This document shows, piece by piece, positions 1 to 7,604 of a DNA stretch of 64,000 nt. The first letter of the stretch is position 1. The number at the start of each line of letters is the position of its first letter. The DNA lies in contig NZ_CP040915.1 in the NCBI RefSeq assembly GCF_006352065.1, forward strand, positions 1,798,001-1,862,000, read 5' to 3'. The position numbers and the translations under genes are program-made. The stretch is from Georgenia yuyongxinii. GTDB lineage: Bacteria > Actinomycetota > Actinomycetes > Actinomycetales > Actinomycetaceae. The notes beneath the pieces are model-generated. The model was given only the letters and a program-made list of their open reading frames with translations. It made no database searches and was not told the origin of the DNA.

Positions 1-1188
1 GAGCGCTGGCACGATCTCGACCTCGTGGCACTTGCCAGGCTCGGGCTGGGCAGCACCCGCGTCGGCCTCGGCGAGGTGACGGCCGGCAACGCCCTGCTCG
101 ACGAGGTCATGGCTGGTGTCACCGCCGGTGAGATCTCACAGATCCCGGCAGGGATCGTCTACTGCACCGTTATCCACGTGTGCCGGGAGTGCTATGACCT
201 CAGGCGCGCTCGTGAGTGGACGGCCGCGTTGACCCGCTGGTGCGAGCAGCAGCCCGACCTGGTGCCCTTCCGCGGGGAGTGTCTGGCCAACCGCGCCTAC
301 GTCATGATGACGCAAGGGGACTGGGCAGATGCGCTGGCCGAGGCGGACCGGGCCGTCGAGCGCCTCTCCGACCCGCCGGGCCAGCCGGAGCTGGGCTGGG
401 CGATCTATCACCGGGCGGAGATCCTCCGCGTGCTCGGCGAGGACGTGGATGCCGAGGAGGCCTACCGGCGGGCAAACCAGCTCGGCTGGGACCCGCAGCC
501 CGGCCTTGCGCTGCTGCGGGCACGGCAAGGCCGCACCGAGGAGGCCGTGACGGCCGTGCGGCGCGCTCTTGATGCCGCCGGCCAGGGGCCGGTGCGGGGT
601 GTGGTATTGCCCGCCGTCGTCGAGGTCACCCTGGCGGCCGGCGACGTCACGGCTGCCCGGCAGGCAGTGGATGAGCTGGCCGAGATCGCGGGGCGGCTGG
701 ACAGCACCTGGCTCTCCGCGGTGGCTGCCCAGGCGGTCGGCGCCGTGCAGCTCGCCGAAGGCGCCGCCGACGGCGCGCGGGGCACGCTCCGTCGCGCGTG
801 GACCACCTGGCGTGAGCTCGGCGTGCCGTACGAGGCGGCTCGCACCCGGGTGCTGATGGGCCAGGCCTACCGGGCACTCGGGGACGAGGAAGCCGCTCAG
901 CTCGAGCTCGACGCGGCGCGCTGGACGTTCAGCCAGCTGGGCGCCCGGTCCGATCTCACTGCGGTCGAGGCCCTGGCGCGCCGTACCGCAGGGACGGGCC
1001 GGCTGACCGCTCGGGAGGTCGAGGTCGTGCGGCTGGTGGCGACCGGGCGGACGAACCGCGCGATCGCCACCGAACTCTTTCTCAGCGAGAAGACGGTGGC
1101 GCGCCACCTCAGCAACATCTTCACCAAGCTGGACCTGCCCTCGCGCGCTGCGGCCACGGCGTACGCGTACGAGCATCACCTCGTGTAG
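1..1188 (+). CDS. LuxR-type transcriptional regulator, 5' end outside window
   Basis: The frame is open at base 1, so the start and any N-terminal ATPase or ligand domain lie outside the window; about 395 residues are visible. Most of them form Ala/Leu/Arg-rich helices spaced like TPR repeats. The last 65 residues are a LuxR helix-turn-helix: LTAREVEVVRLVATG, then the recognition part LFLSEKTVARHLS and IFTKLDLPSRAAA. The architecture fits the large TPR-containing LuxR (LAL/MalT-like) regulators, which usually sense a small molecule and activate nearby genes. The flavin oxidoreductase gene starting 240 bp downstream on the same strand, preceded by a small inverted repeat, is a plausible target; that link is inference. 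Confidence 0.85.
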   Translation, partial: ERWHDLDLVALARLGLGSTRVGLGEVTAGNALLDEVMAGVTAGEISQIPAGIVYCTVIHVCRECYDLRRAREWTAALTRWCEQQPDLVPFRGECLANRAYVMMTQGDWADALAEADRAVERLSDPPGQPELGWAIYHRAEILRVLGEDVDAEEAYRRANQLGWDPQPGLALLRARQGRTEEAVTAVRRALDAAGQGPVRGVVLPAVVEVTLAAGDVTAARQAVDELAEIAGRLDSTWLSAVAAQAVGAVQLAEGAADGARGTLRRAWTTWRELGVPYEAARTRVLMGQAYRALGDEEAAQLELDAARWTFSQLGARSDLTAVEALARRTAGTGRLTAREVEVVRLVATGRTNRAIATELFLSEKTVARHLSNIFTKLDLPSRAAATAYAYEHHLV

Positions 1189-1309
1189 GCGGATGGGCGC
1201 GGAGCGCTGCTGCTCGGTGGTGGCCTCGCTGGTGGCACTGCGCGCTGCGCCGTCCGGAGCCGGTCTCCACGGGGAGGGCCGTCTCCCCAGCACCGTCGAC
1301 GAGGTCCCG

Positions 1310-1325
1310 TGGGCAGAACTGCCCA
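1310..1325. promoter_or_regulatory. Inverted repeat, possible operator
   Basis: TGGGCAG and CTGCCCA form perfect 7-bp arms around AA. The site lies between the LuxR gene and the flavin oxidoreductase start, about 58 bp before a -10-like TAGCGT (1383-1388). A LuxR-type dimer could bind it, but nothing in the sequence proves this. Confidence 0.35.
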
Positions 1326-1382
1326 TGGTGTCCGGCGCCCCATTTGGGTAGGCCGCCCGACGCCCACGAGGTGGACGGTCCC

Positions 1383-1388
1383 TAGCGT
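1383..1388 (+). promoter_or_regulatory. Possible -10 element (TAGCGT) for the flavin oxidoreductase
   Basis: TAGCGT matches the actinobacterial TANNNT -10 pattern. It lies 40 bp before the ATG at 1429, leaving room for a short leader with the GGAGGGGA ribosome site. No convincing -35 is visible. Confidence 0.35.
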
Positions 1389-1428
1389 CGTCGGTGAGGG
1401 CCCCGGGCGGGGGCCGGAGGGGACCATC

Positions 1429-2550
1429 ATGAGCGAGCACTTTGACACCGTCGTCATCGGCGCAGGACAGGCGGGCCTGGCCACCGGGTACCACCTCACC
1501 CGGCAGGGCGCGGACGTCGTCATCCTTGAGTCCCGAGCCCGAGTGGGCGACGTGTGGCGGGAGCGATACGACTCCCTCCAGCTCTACTCGCCCGCGATCG
1601 GTGACGGGTTGCCGGGCATGGCGTTCCCGGCGCCCCGGTTCAGCTACCCCACGGGCACGCAGATGGCCGACTTCATCGAGTCCTACGCGCAGTCGATGGC
1701 CCTGCCAGTTCGCACGGGCGTCTTCGTGGAACGGGTTCGTGCCCGGACCGACGGCGGCTACCTCGTCGACACCGCGGACGGTCAGCAGCTTGCGGCGGAC
1801 CAGGTCGTGGTAACCACGGGAGGTCACCATCGACCGTTCGTTCCCGCGTTTGCGGGCGACTTGGACCCGGACATCGTGCAGATCCATTCCGCCGGGTACC
1901 GCAACGCGAGTCAGTTGCAGGACGGACCGGTGCTGGTGGTCGGCGCCAGCCACTCCGGCGCCGACCTGGCGTTGGAGGTGGCTAGCGCCCACCAGACCCA
2001 TCTGTCCGGCCGCATCCACGGCGAGATCCCGTACACGCTCGGGCGTCCCTCGGGGTACCTGGCCACCTTGTTCATCCCGTTCGTCTTCAAGCACGGGCTT
2101 ACGCTCAGGACGCCGATCGGACGGCGGCTGGCCCCCAGCGTCCGTCAAGGAGGTGGCCCGCTCATCCGGGTCAAGCGTGCTCATCTGAAAGCCGCGGGCG
2201 TGGAGCTGATCGAAGCCCGCACGGTCGGGGTGCAGGACGGGTTGCCGGTGCTGGACGACGGACGCGTCCTCGACGTGCGCAACGTGCTGTGGTGCACGGG
2301 CTACCGAGAGGACTACCGGTGGGTCGAGCCGGCGCCGTTGGACGAGGACGGGTTCCCGCGCAGCTACCGGGGCGTCGTCGACGATGCGCCTGGCTTGTAC
2401 TTCGTGGGACTTCCGTTCCAATACGCCTTCGCCTCCATGCTCATCCTCGGCGTGGGGCGGGACAGCGCCTATGTGGCCCGGCATATCTCGTCACACCGTC
2501 GGTCGCGGCAAGGTACGGGCGCCGGTGCATTGCGGGCTGGTCAGGTGTGA
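1429..2550 (+). CDS. FAD-dependent NAD(P)-binding oxidoreductase, monooxygenase-like
   Basis: 373 residues. The N-terminus has the FAD dinucleotide fold VVIGAGQAGLATG followed by an acidic LES at the end of beta 2. A second Rossmann motif VLVVGASHSGAD near residue 180 would bind NAD(P)H. HSAGYRN lies where flavin monooxygenases have their FxGxxxHxxxW signature, so it belongs to the CzcO/flavin-monooxygenase-like group, but the substrate cannot be read. The frame extends upstream to 1309; I chose ATG 1429 because it has a strong GGAGGGGA site at 7 nt and begins just before the FAD motif. The next gene begins at or inside the stop codon, so the two are probably co-transcribed. Confidence 0.85.
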   Translation: MSEHFDTVVIGAGQAGLATGYHLTRQGADVVILESRARVGDVWRERYDSLQLYSPAIGDGLPGMAFPAPRFSYPTGTQMADFIESYAQSMALPVRTGVFVERVRARTDGGYLVDTADGQQLAADQVVVTTGGHHRPFVPAFAGDLDPDIVQIHSAGYRNASQLQDGPVLVVGASHSGADLALEVASAHQTHLSGRIHGEIPYTLGRPSGYLATLFIPFVFKHGLTLRTPIGRRLAPSVRQGGGPLIRVKRAHLKAAGVELIEARTVGVQDGLPVLDDGRVLDVRNVLWCTGYREDYRWVEPAPLDEDGFPRSYRGVVDDAPGLYFVGLPFQYAFASMLILGVGRDSAYVARHISSHRRSRQGTGAGALRAGQV

Positions 2551-2551
2551 G

Positions 2552-3040
2552 TTGACCGGGGCGACGGTCTCCGTCGGGCGTGCTCGGCGGGCCGCGAGCA
2601 ACGTGCCGGTGCCGGAAGCGTTCGTGATAGCGCCTATCGCGGCGTGGGTCGCAGGGCGGGCTATACCTCTCCGGGTGCCAGGGCCCCGCCTGGTGTCGAT
2701 CCTGGGCACCGCGCTGGAGGTCGCCGGAAGCTCGATGATCGCGTGGGCGTGGCTCGCGGCCCGAGATGTGTATCTGATCGAGCCCGGTCGGCTGCTCACC
2801 GATGGCGTCTACGGGCGCGTGCGGCACCCGATGTATGTCGGCTGGGCCCTGCTCTACCTTGGCGGCGCCCTGACCTCCCGGAATGGATGGGCGCTGGCGG
2901 TCTTGCCGGTGGCCGTGAGGATCGTGCACCACGAGGTCCTGCGTGAGGAAAGGGCTCTAGTCGAGCGTTTCGGCACGACCTACGAGAAGTACCAGGACCG
3001 CGTGCCGCGGTACGGGCTGTGGGTCATGCCTCGGGGGTGA
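2552..3040 (+). CDS. Isoprenylcysteine carboxyl methyltransferase-family membrane protein
   Basis: Small integral membrane methyltransferase of the ICMT/PEMT-like family. Two or three hydrophobic helices precede the signature GVYGRVRHPMYVGW, which binds S-adenosylmethionine, and the C-terminal HHEVLREERALVERFG with YEKYQDRVPR is typical. The substrate is unknown; in bacteria these proteins methylate varied lipids or small molecules. The start is uncertain: the frame is open far upstream inside the previous gene, and TTG 2552 directly after that gene's stop gives 162 residues; GTG codons a little downstream are alternatives. A second family member lies at 21463. The 3' end overlaps a broken gene on the other strand by 17 bp. 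Confidence 0.75.
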   Translation: MTGATVSVGRARRAASNVPVPEAFVIAPIAAWVAGRAIPLRVPGPRLVSILGTALEVAGSSMIAWAWLAARDVYLIEPGRLLTDGVYGRVRHPMYVGWALLYLGGALTSRNGWALAVLPVAVRIVHHEVLREERALVERFGTTYEKYQDRVPRYGLWVMPRG

Positions 3041-3241
3041 CCGGGGGGTTGGGTGTTCGTGCCGGTTTGGTTTCTGGTTTTCGTGCGGGTTTGGTTTGTG
3101 GGTAGGCGATGCCGGCGTCGAGGTCGATGCCGAAGGGTGGGGCGCCGTCGCCGGGTCGTTCGATCTCGAGGCGTTGGCGTTCGCGTTCGTCGGTCAGGTG
3201 TTTGAGTCCGGGGCGAACATCGAGAAGACCTCGTCGAACAC
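3024..3241 (-). pseudogene. Frameshifted small gene, DUF6191-like
   Basis: Reading from GTG at 3241, one frame gives VFDEVFSMFAP and then runs into a stop. The adjacent frame continues as GLKHLTDERERQRLEIERP, then GDGAPPFGIDLDAGIAYP, and ends at 3024. One extra base in the GGGG run at 3210-3213 would join the two into a clean protein of about 72 residues. The pattern FAPG..H..DERERQRLEIER..GDGAPP..IDLD resembles, from memory, small actinobacterial DUF6191 proteins; function unknown. Either the gene is dead or the base was lost in sequencing. The 3' end overlaps the methyltransferase gene convergently. Confidence 0.5.
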
Positions 3242-3300
3242 GGCCTGATCCTAGGAGCGGTAGCCGGGCGGCGGGGTGGGGACCGCGGGGCTGGGTGTGG

Positions 3301-3391
3301 ATGGACGGTGGGGCGGGGTGTGGATGGACGGTGGGGCGGGGTGTGGATGGACGGTGGGGCGGGGTGTGGATGGACGGTGGGGCGGGGGGTG
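3301..3391. repeat. 23-bp tandem repeat, four copies
   Basis: The unit ATGGACGGTGGGGCGGGGTG plus TGG begins at 3301, 3324, 3347 and 3370. The first three are identical and the fourth diverges at its 3' end; a partial unit precedes 3301. It is strongly G-biased on the plus strand. It lies between the frameshifted small gene and the DUF222/HNH gene and encodes nothing convincing. Copy number is likely to vary by slippage. Confidence 0.9.
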
Positions 3392-3450
3392 CGGAGGCCG
3401 GGCCTGCGCGGCTGCTGATCGACCGCCGCGGGAACGGTGTCGGGAGAATC

Positions 3451-3479
3451 CCGACCCGGGGGCCGTGGCCCCGGGTCGG
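3451..3479 (-). terminator. Hairpin after the HNH gene
   Basis: CCGACCCGGGG (3451-3461) pairs perfectly with CCCCGGGTCGG (3469-3479). It starts 2 nt after the stop codon of the minus-strand HNH gene. There is no U-tract, as is common for high-GC actinobacterial terminators. Confidence 0.6.
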
Positions 3480-3481
3480 TG

Positions 3482-5650
3482 TTAGTAGGGCGGGTCGTCG
3501 TCGCTGGGTGGGGGGAGGCGTTTGCCGAGGGGTTTGGGCGGTGGTCGGATGTAGGTGTGCCCGGTCAGGGCGGTCCAGATGATGTTGCCGGTGGTCTCCT
3601 CGCGGGTGGCGGTCCACCATTTGTTGGTCTTGAGGTTGTGGTGGCGCCGGCACAGGGCCTGCAGGCGGATCTTGGTGGTCTGCTCGATCAGCTCGGCGAT
3701 CGCGGGGTCGTAGGACGCGATGTGGTCCAGGTCGGCCTTCCACGCGGGTTGGCGGCAGCCGGGGAAGGTGCATTGGATGTCGCGGGCGATGACCTGGCGG
3801 GTCAGGTCCGCGCCGGGGCGGTACTTCTTCGACCCCAGGGCGCGGAAGCAGCCGGTGGCGTCGGTGAACAGGCCACGCCAGGTGCCGTCCTGGGCGATCT
3901 CGCGGGCGAGGTCGGCGGGGATGGGGCCGTACCCGCCGAGCTGGGCGGGTTCGTCGTCCAGGCCCAGGAGGGTGGGGGCGGCGATGGTGACCTGGATCTG
4001 GGGTTTGACCCCGTGGTAGGTGGGGAGCTCGTGGCCGTCGAGGTCGACGCCGCGGGTGAGCACGGTGGTGAACAAGTCGGTGAAAACGTCGGCGCGGCGT
4101 TGGTCCAGGGTGCGGGTGTCGAGGTCGTTGGGCCCCTTGGCCGCGTGGGCGAGGGCGTCGAGACAGATCCGGGTGGCCCCGGCCTGGTCGGCGCGGATGA
4201 ACGCCGAGACCCACGCCATGTTCTCCGGGGCGGGCTCGAACCGCACATGGCGGTCGGCGAAAGCCTTCTCCCGGCGTTTGGTCGCGGCGTCGACACCACC
4301 GGCATCCACCGCCGCCAAACGCAGAAGATCACGCAGCTGCGACCCGGTCAGGTCCTCCACCCCCAACGTCACCGCCACCGCCTCCGCACCCTCCACGTCG
4401 GCATCGACATCGGCATCGGCGTCCGCGGCTTCGGCGTTTGCGTCAGCGTCCGCGTCCGCGTCCGCGTCCGCGTCGGCGTCGGCGTCGGCGGTGTCCGTGT
4501 CCGTGTCCGTGTCGATGGCGTCGCCGTCTGTGACCGCATCCGCCTGTGTGGCGTCCTGGTCAGGGGTGGCGGTGGTGTCGGCGGTGTCCGAATCCGGCTG
4601 GTCGCCGCCGCCACCTGCGCCGTCGCCGGCGCCGGCACCGGCGGTGTCGGTGTCGGTGGTGGGGTGGTCGGGGTGGAGGTGGGTGCGGATCGGCACGCCG
4701 AGGATGTCGGCGACGACCTTGCGGTGGTCGGCCACGGACAGCCCGTCCTCACGGTTGAGGAGCACGTCGGCCTTGCGTTTGTCGATCCGGCCGGTGGTCA
4801 GGGCGTCGGCGACCTCGGGGAACAGGTCCAGCCCGGCAGCGAAGTGGACCTTGGCCTGCCCGGCGTAACCGGTGATGCCCAGCCGGGCGGAGATCTCCGC
4901 GCCGGCACTGGTCAGGGCCAGGGAGGTCGGGCCCCGCCGGTCGGTCAGCTCACGCACCGCGCGGGCCTGGACGGCCATCGCCCACGACGCCAACCGCTCC
5001 GCGCCGGCGATCGCCTCGACGATCGTGGCGTCGTCCGCGTCACCGACGCACATCCCGCCCAGCACCGAGGCCAGCCGCCCACCCGGGGCGAGGCGTTCGA
5101 GGAAGACCGCCGGCGCCGACGTCAGCCCGTACCCCGACTCCCACTCCTGCCGGACGCCAGGCCCCTCGTCCCCTTCCGGCTCAAGGTCGTCCGGTGGCGC
5201 ATCGAGGTCGTCCACGGCGTCAATCACAGGGCCGGTGACCGCCGGCCGGGGGGCGACTGCAGAGCCAACGAGCTCAGCCGGGTCGAGCTCGCCACGCCCG
5301 GCCACGTCCCCGCGGCCGGGGTCGAGATCGGCGAAAGGATCGTCCTCCGCGTCGTCGGTGGCCGCGGCGTCGTCGGTGGCCGAGCCGGCGCCGGTGGCCG
5401 TAGCGTCGCCGGTGGTGGAGCCGGCGCGGGTGGCCGCGGCGGCGGCGAGCTCCTCGTACCGGTCCCACCACGGCGCGGAAAGCACCAGCTCGGTCATGTC
5501 CACGGCGACCTCAGCGGCCGCCGTTCCCAGCGCCGCCTCGGGCACCGACAGGTGCACCATCAACGTGCCGTCGGACTCCACGACGCGGACCGAGGGAAAG
5601 GCCAACGCCACCGCGCCGCCCGCCCCGCTCACGCCGTCGTCCTTGACCAT
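3482..5650 (-). CDS. DUF222 / HNH endonuclease-domain protein with Asp-rich linker
   Basis: 722 residues. The middle matches DUF222 (13E12 family): helical, with VHFAAGLDLFPEVADAL and TGRIDKRKADVLL. The C-terminus is an HNH nuclease: CTFPGC, then DLDHIASYDP, then CRRHHNLKTNKWW, giving two zinc-ligand Cys pairs and the catalytic histidines. Such proteins occur in many copies in actinobacteria and their role is unsettled (mobile HNH element, DNA processing). Unusual here is a linker of roughly 100 residues in which Asp alternates with Ala or Thr, encoded by hexamer repeats, plus acidic Ala/Thr-rich stretches near residue 85. ATG 5650 is supported by TAGCGT 6 nt upstream (leaderless). A hairpin follows the stop. 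Confidence 0.85.
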   Translation of the reverse strand: MVKDDGVSGAGGAVALAFPSVRVVESDGTLMVHLSVPEAALGTAAAEVAVDMTELVLSAPWWDRYEELAAAAATRAGSTTGDATATGAGSATDDAAATDDAEDDPFADLDPGRGDVAGRGELDPAELVGSAVAPRPAVTGPVIDAVDDLDAPPDDLEPEGDEGPGVRQEWESGYGLTSAPAVFLERLAPGGRLASVLGGMCVGDADDATIVEAIAGAERLASWAMAVQARAVRELTDRRGPTSLALTSAGAEISARLGITGYAGQAKVHFAAGLDLFPEVADALTTGRIDKRKADVLLNREDGLSVADHRKVVADILGVPIRTHLHPDHPTTDTDTAGAGAGDGAGGGGDQPDSDTADTTATPDQDATQADAVTDGDAIDTDTDTDTADADADADADADADADANAEAADADADVDADVEGAEAVAVTLGVEDLTGSQLRDLLRLAAVDAGGVDAATKRREKAFADRHVRFEPAPENMAWVSAFIRADQAGATRICLDALAHAAKGPNDLDTRTLDQRRADVFTDLFTTVLTRGVDLDGHELPTYHGVKPQIQVTIAAPTLLGLDDEPAQLGGYGPIPADLAREIAQDGTWRGLFTDATGCFRALGSKKYRPGADLTRQVIARDIQCTFPGCRQPAWKADLDHIASYDPAIAELIEQTTKIRLQALCRRHHNLKTNKWWTATREETTGNIIWTALTGHTYIRPPPKPLGKRLPPPSDDDPPY
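4440..4520. repeat. Hexanucleotide repeats encoding an Asp-Ala/Asp-Thr tract
   Basis: On the plus strand GTCCGC, GTCGGC and GTCCGT hexamers run in blocks. Read on the minus strand they give alternating Asp-Ala and then Asp-Thr residues inside the DUF222/HNH protein. Every unit is 6 bp, so gain or loss keeps the frame and changes linker length only. Confidence 0.85.
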
Positions 5651-5656
5651 GAAACG

Positions 5657-5662
5657 ACGCTA
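5657..5662 (-). promoter_or_regulatory. -10 element of a leaderless promoter (TAGCGT) for the HNH gene
   Basis: On the minus strand TAGCGT is followed by 6 nt and then the ATG at 5650. A transcript would start at or next to the A of the start codon, so no Shine-Dalgarno is expected. Confidence 0.55.
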
Positions 5663-5797
5663 TCGGCGACCACTGACATCGACCCGAAAGCCTCTTTGAC
5701 CTGGGCAATCGGACTGAGAACGGGCCGCTTCGTTGGCGCCAGATCCCGTGATGTGAGACGAGTGCCGCGCTGTCGCCGTGGTGGCCGCTCCGAACCC

Positions 5798-5803
5798 TAG
5801 CCT
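5798..5803 (+). promoter_or_regulatory. -10 element of a leaderless promoter (TAGCCT) for the thioredoxin-like gene
   Basis: TAGCCT is followed by 6 nt (TCGGTC) and then ATG 5810. There is no ribosome binding site, which fits a leaderless start. Confidence 0.55.
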
Positions 5804-5809
5804 TCGGTC

Positions 5810-6274
5810 ATGCCGGACATCCTCCTGCGCGCGGCGGTGATCGCCGTGGTCCTCGCTGTGGCCAGCGGCCTGTGGTTGCTGCGGGAGCGCCGCCGTGGCC
5901 AGCTGCGCCCGGTCCGCGCCGGCACTGCGGCGGACTCCCTGACGCTCGCCCGTGTTCGTGCCGCCGTCGGCCCGCTACTGGATCCCGGCGCCCGGGCCAC
6001 GCTCGTCCAGCTCTCCAGCGAGACGTGCACACCCTGCCGGCAAAGCGCGCGCACCTGGTCGAGCCTCACGCCTCACCACCCTGGCGTGAACTTCCTCGAG
6101 ATCGACGCCGCTGAGCACCTCGACCTCGCCCGGGCGTTCGACGTGCTCCGCACCCCGACCACCCTCGTGTTCGACGCGGCCGGCACAGCCGTCGGCCGCG
6201 TCCTCGGACCGCCCACCCCGTCCCAGGCCAGGGAGATCCTGGCCGGCCTCCACCCGATCCCGGAGTACCGATGA
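5810..6274 (+). CDS. Membrane-anchored thioredoxin-like protein
   Basis: 154 residues. One N-terminal hydrophobic segment (about residues 4-24, LLRAAVIAVVLAVASGLWLL) would anchor it in the membrane. A thioredoxin fold follows with the redox motif CTPC inside QLSSETCTPCRQSAR, and the cis-proline region TPTTLVFDAAG. It probably exchanges disulfides with a partner near the membrane. The stop overlaps the start of the next gene (ATGA), so it is translationally coupled to the DUF4395 membrane protein. Thioredoxin-like/DUF4395 pairs occur in many actinobacteria; the partner substrate is unknown. Confidence 0.8.
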   Translation: MPDILLRAAVIAVVLAVASGLWLLRERRRGQLRPVRAGTAADSLTLARVRAAVGPLLDPGARATLVQLSSETCTPCRQSARTWSSLTPHHPGVNFLEIDAAEHLDLARAFDVLRTPTTLVFDAAGTAVGRVLGPPTPSQAREILAGLHPIPEYR

Positions 6275-6723
6275 CCGCCGAAACCACCGCCCGCACGACC
6301 GGCATCGACCCCCGCGGACCGCGCTTCGGTGCCGCGGTCACCAGCGTGCTTCTCGTCGTCGTCATCCTCCTCGGGCAGACACCGACCGCCACGATCCTGC
6401 TCGTCGTCGTCACCGCGTCTTTCGCGCTGGGAGCGGTACGTGGCACCCAGGGCACCTGGCAGGGCTGGCTCTTCCGGACTCTTGTCCGCCCGCGACTGGC
6501 GCCACCGGCCGAGCTCGAGGACCAGGCGCCGCCGCGGTTCGCGCAGCTCGTGGGGCTGGTCGTCACGGGCATCGGTCTCGCCCTGGCGCTGGCCGGTCTC
6601 GGGTGGGCCCTGCCGGTGTTCGCCGGTGTCGCACTCGTCGCGGCATTCCTCAACGCGGCCTTCGGCTTCTGCCTCGGCTGCGAGCTGTATGTGGTCGGAC
6701 GGCGGCTCGTCGCCGCCCGCTGA
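6271..6723 (+). CDS. DUF4395 integral membrane protein
   Basis: 150 residues with about four hydrophobic helices. The start TGIDPRGPRFGAAVT and the C-terminal AAFGFCLGCELY with a CLGC pair are typical of DUF4395. It overlaps the thioredoxin-like gene by 4 bp, and the conserved CxxC at the membrane suggests that the two proteins form a thiol relay. That relay is inference; no member of the family has, to my knowledge, an established function. Confidence 0.8.
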   Translation: MTAETTARTTGIDPRGPRFGAAVTSVLLVVVILLGQTPTATILLVVVTASFALGAVRGTQGTWQGWLFRTLVRPRLAPPAELEDQAPPRFAQLVGLVVTGIGLALALAGLGWALPVFAGVALVAAFLNAAFGFCLGCELYVVGRRLVAAR

Positions 6724-6912
6724 CGGTCAGGGCCGACGGCCAAGACGGCGCTCCATGGCATCTCCTCGTGCAGCTGCAGACGGGACGACGTCCCTGCCCC
6801 TCGGCAGCGGTGATCCGCGGTACGTGGACCCGTCCCAAAGGCCTCCCAAGCCGCCCGCCCGTACTTACTCTGGAACGCGACAGCCAACGTCGTCATCGGT
6901 CGAGGGGGTGCC

Positions 6913-7584
6913 GTGACAACTCGTCTCAGGCTCGCCGCGCTGTGCGCGGCAGCGCTCGTGCTGACCGGATGCGGTGCGGTGATCACCAGCCCTGATCAGG
7001 TGACGCCGGAGGTGTACGTCGAGCAACCGTCCGTCTCCCCGGCCGCTGCCAAACGTTTCGGCGACGACAAGGCCGAGCAGGCCTATCAGGAGGTCACCAC
7101 GTTCGCCCTCGAGCAGGCGTTCCCGGAGGCGTTCCTCGACCCCGCCAAGAAGACGTACACCGCGGCGGAGCTGACGGCGGGTGTCGCACCGCATCTGACG
7201 CCGACGGCGGCACAGGGCTGGTCCTCGCTCGTGACCTTGGCGCTGGCCGGGGACGCCGACGCCCAGGACTCCCTGCGGATCCTGCAGTTCTACAACGTGG
7301 ACTTGCCCGGCTCGGAGCTCCCGCCAGACGGTGACGTGCTCGTCCGGCAGCAGATCACCGACGCCACGGTCGACGTCGAGGAGCCGTCCGGCGACAGCCC
7401 GGAGCGGCTGCTCGTCTCCTTCAGGCACGAGGCGGTGCTCACTTACGCCGAGGCGGGCCGGCCGTACGAGCTCGACGTCACCAAGACGATGTCCTACTGG
7501 CTCTCACCTGCCGGCGCGAACGCCGGTTCGACCTGGCTCATCGCGTCCTACGACGGCTGGATGGACGTCGCCGTCGACAGTTAG
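6913..7584 (+). CDS. Predicted lipoprotein of unknown function
   Basis: 223 residues. The signal peptide MTTRLRLAALCAAALVLTGC ends in a lipobox, LTGC, so the protein should be lipid-anchored outside the membrane. The rest is a soluble mixed alpha/beta domain without a family I recognise; it contains many Glu/Asp residues and a C-terminal TMSYWLSPAG segment. The GTG start at 6913 is chosen because it begins the signal peptide; a GAGGGGGTGCC stretch just upstream can act as ribosome site. TACTCT at about 6877 may be the -10. It converges with the M1 peptidase gene, with only 20 bp between the stops. Confidence 0.7.
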   Translation: MTTRLRLAALCAAALVLTGCGAVITSPDQVTPEVYVEQPSVSPAAAKRFGDDKAEQAYQEVTTFALEQAFPEAFLDPAKKTYTAAELTAGVAPHLTPTAAQGWSSLVTLALAGDADAQDSLRILQFYNVDLPGSELPPDGDVLVRQQITDATVDVEEPSGDSPERLLVSFRHEAVLTYAEAGRPYELDVTKTMSYWLSPAGANAGSTWLIASYDGWMDVAVDS

Positions 7585-7604
7585 CACGGCGGACGCTCGG
7601 CGCC

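Noticed and set aside
136-2484. Long minus-strand frame opposite the LuxR and flavin oxidoreductase genes
   Set aside because: It crosses two genes with clear domains and their intergenic region and shows no domain itself.
3301-3391. CRISPR array
   Set aside because: Units are directly adjacent with no spacers and no cas genes are near; it is a tandem repeat.
3482-5650. Group II intron or homing endonuclease within the HNH gene
   Set aside because: The HNH domain is the C-terminus of a continuous DUF222 protein; there is no intron structure or interrupted host gene.
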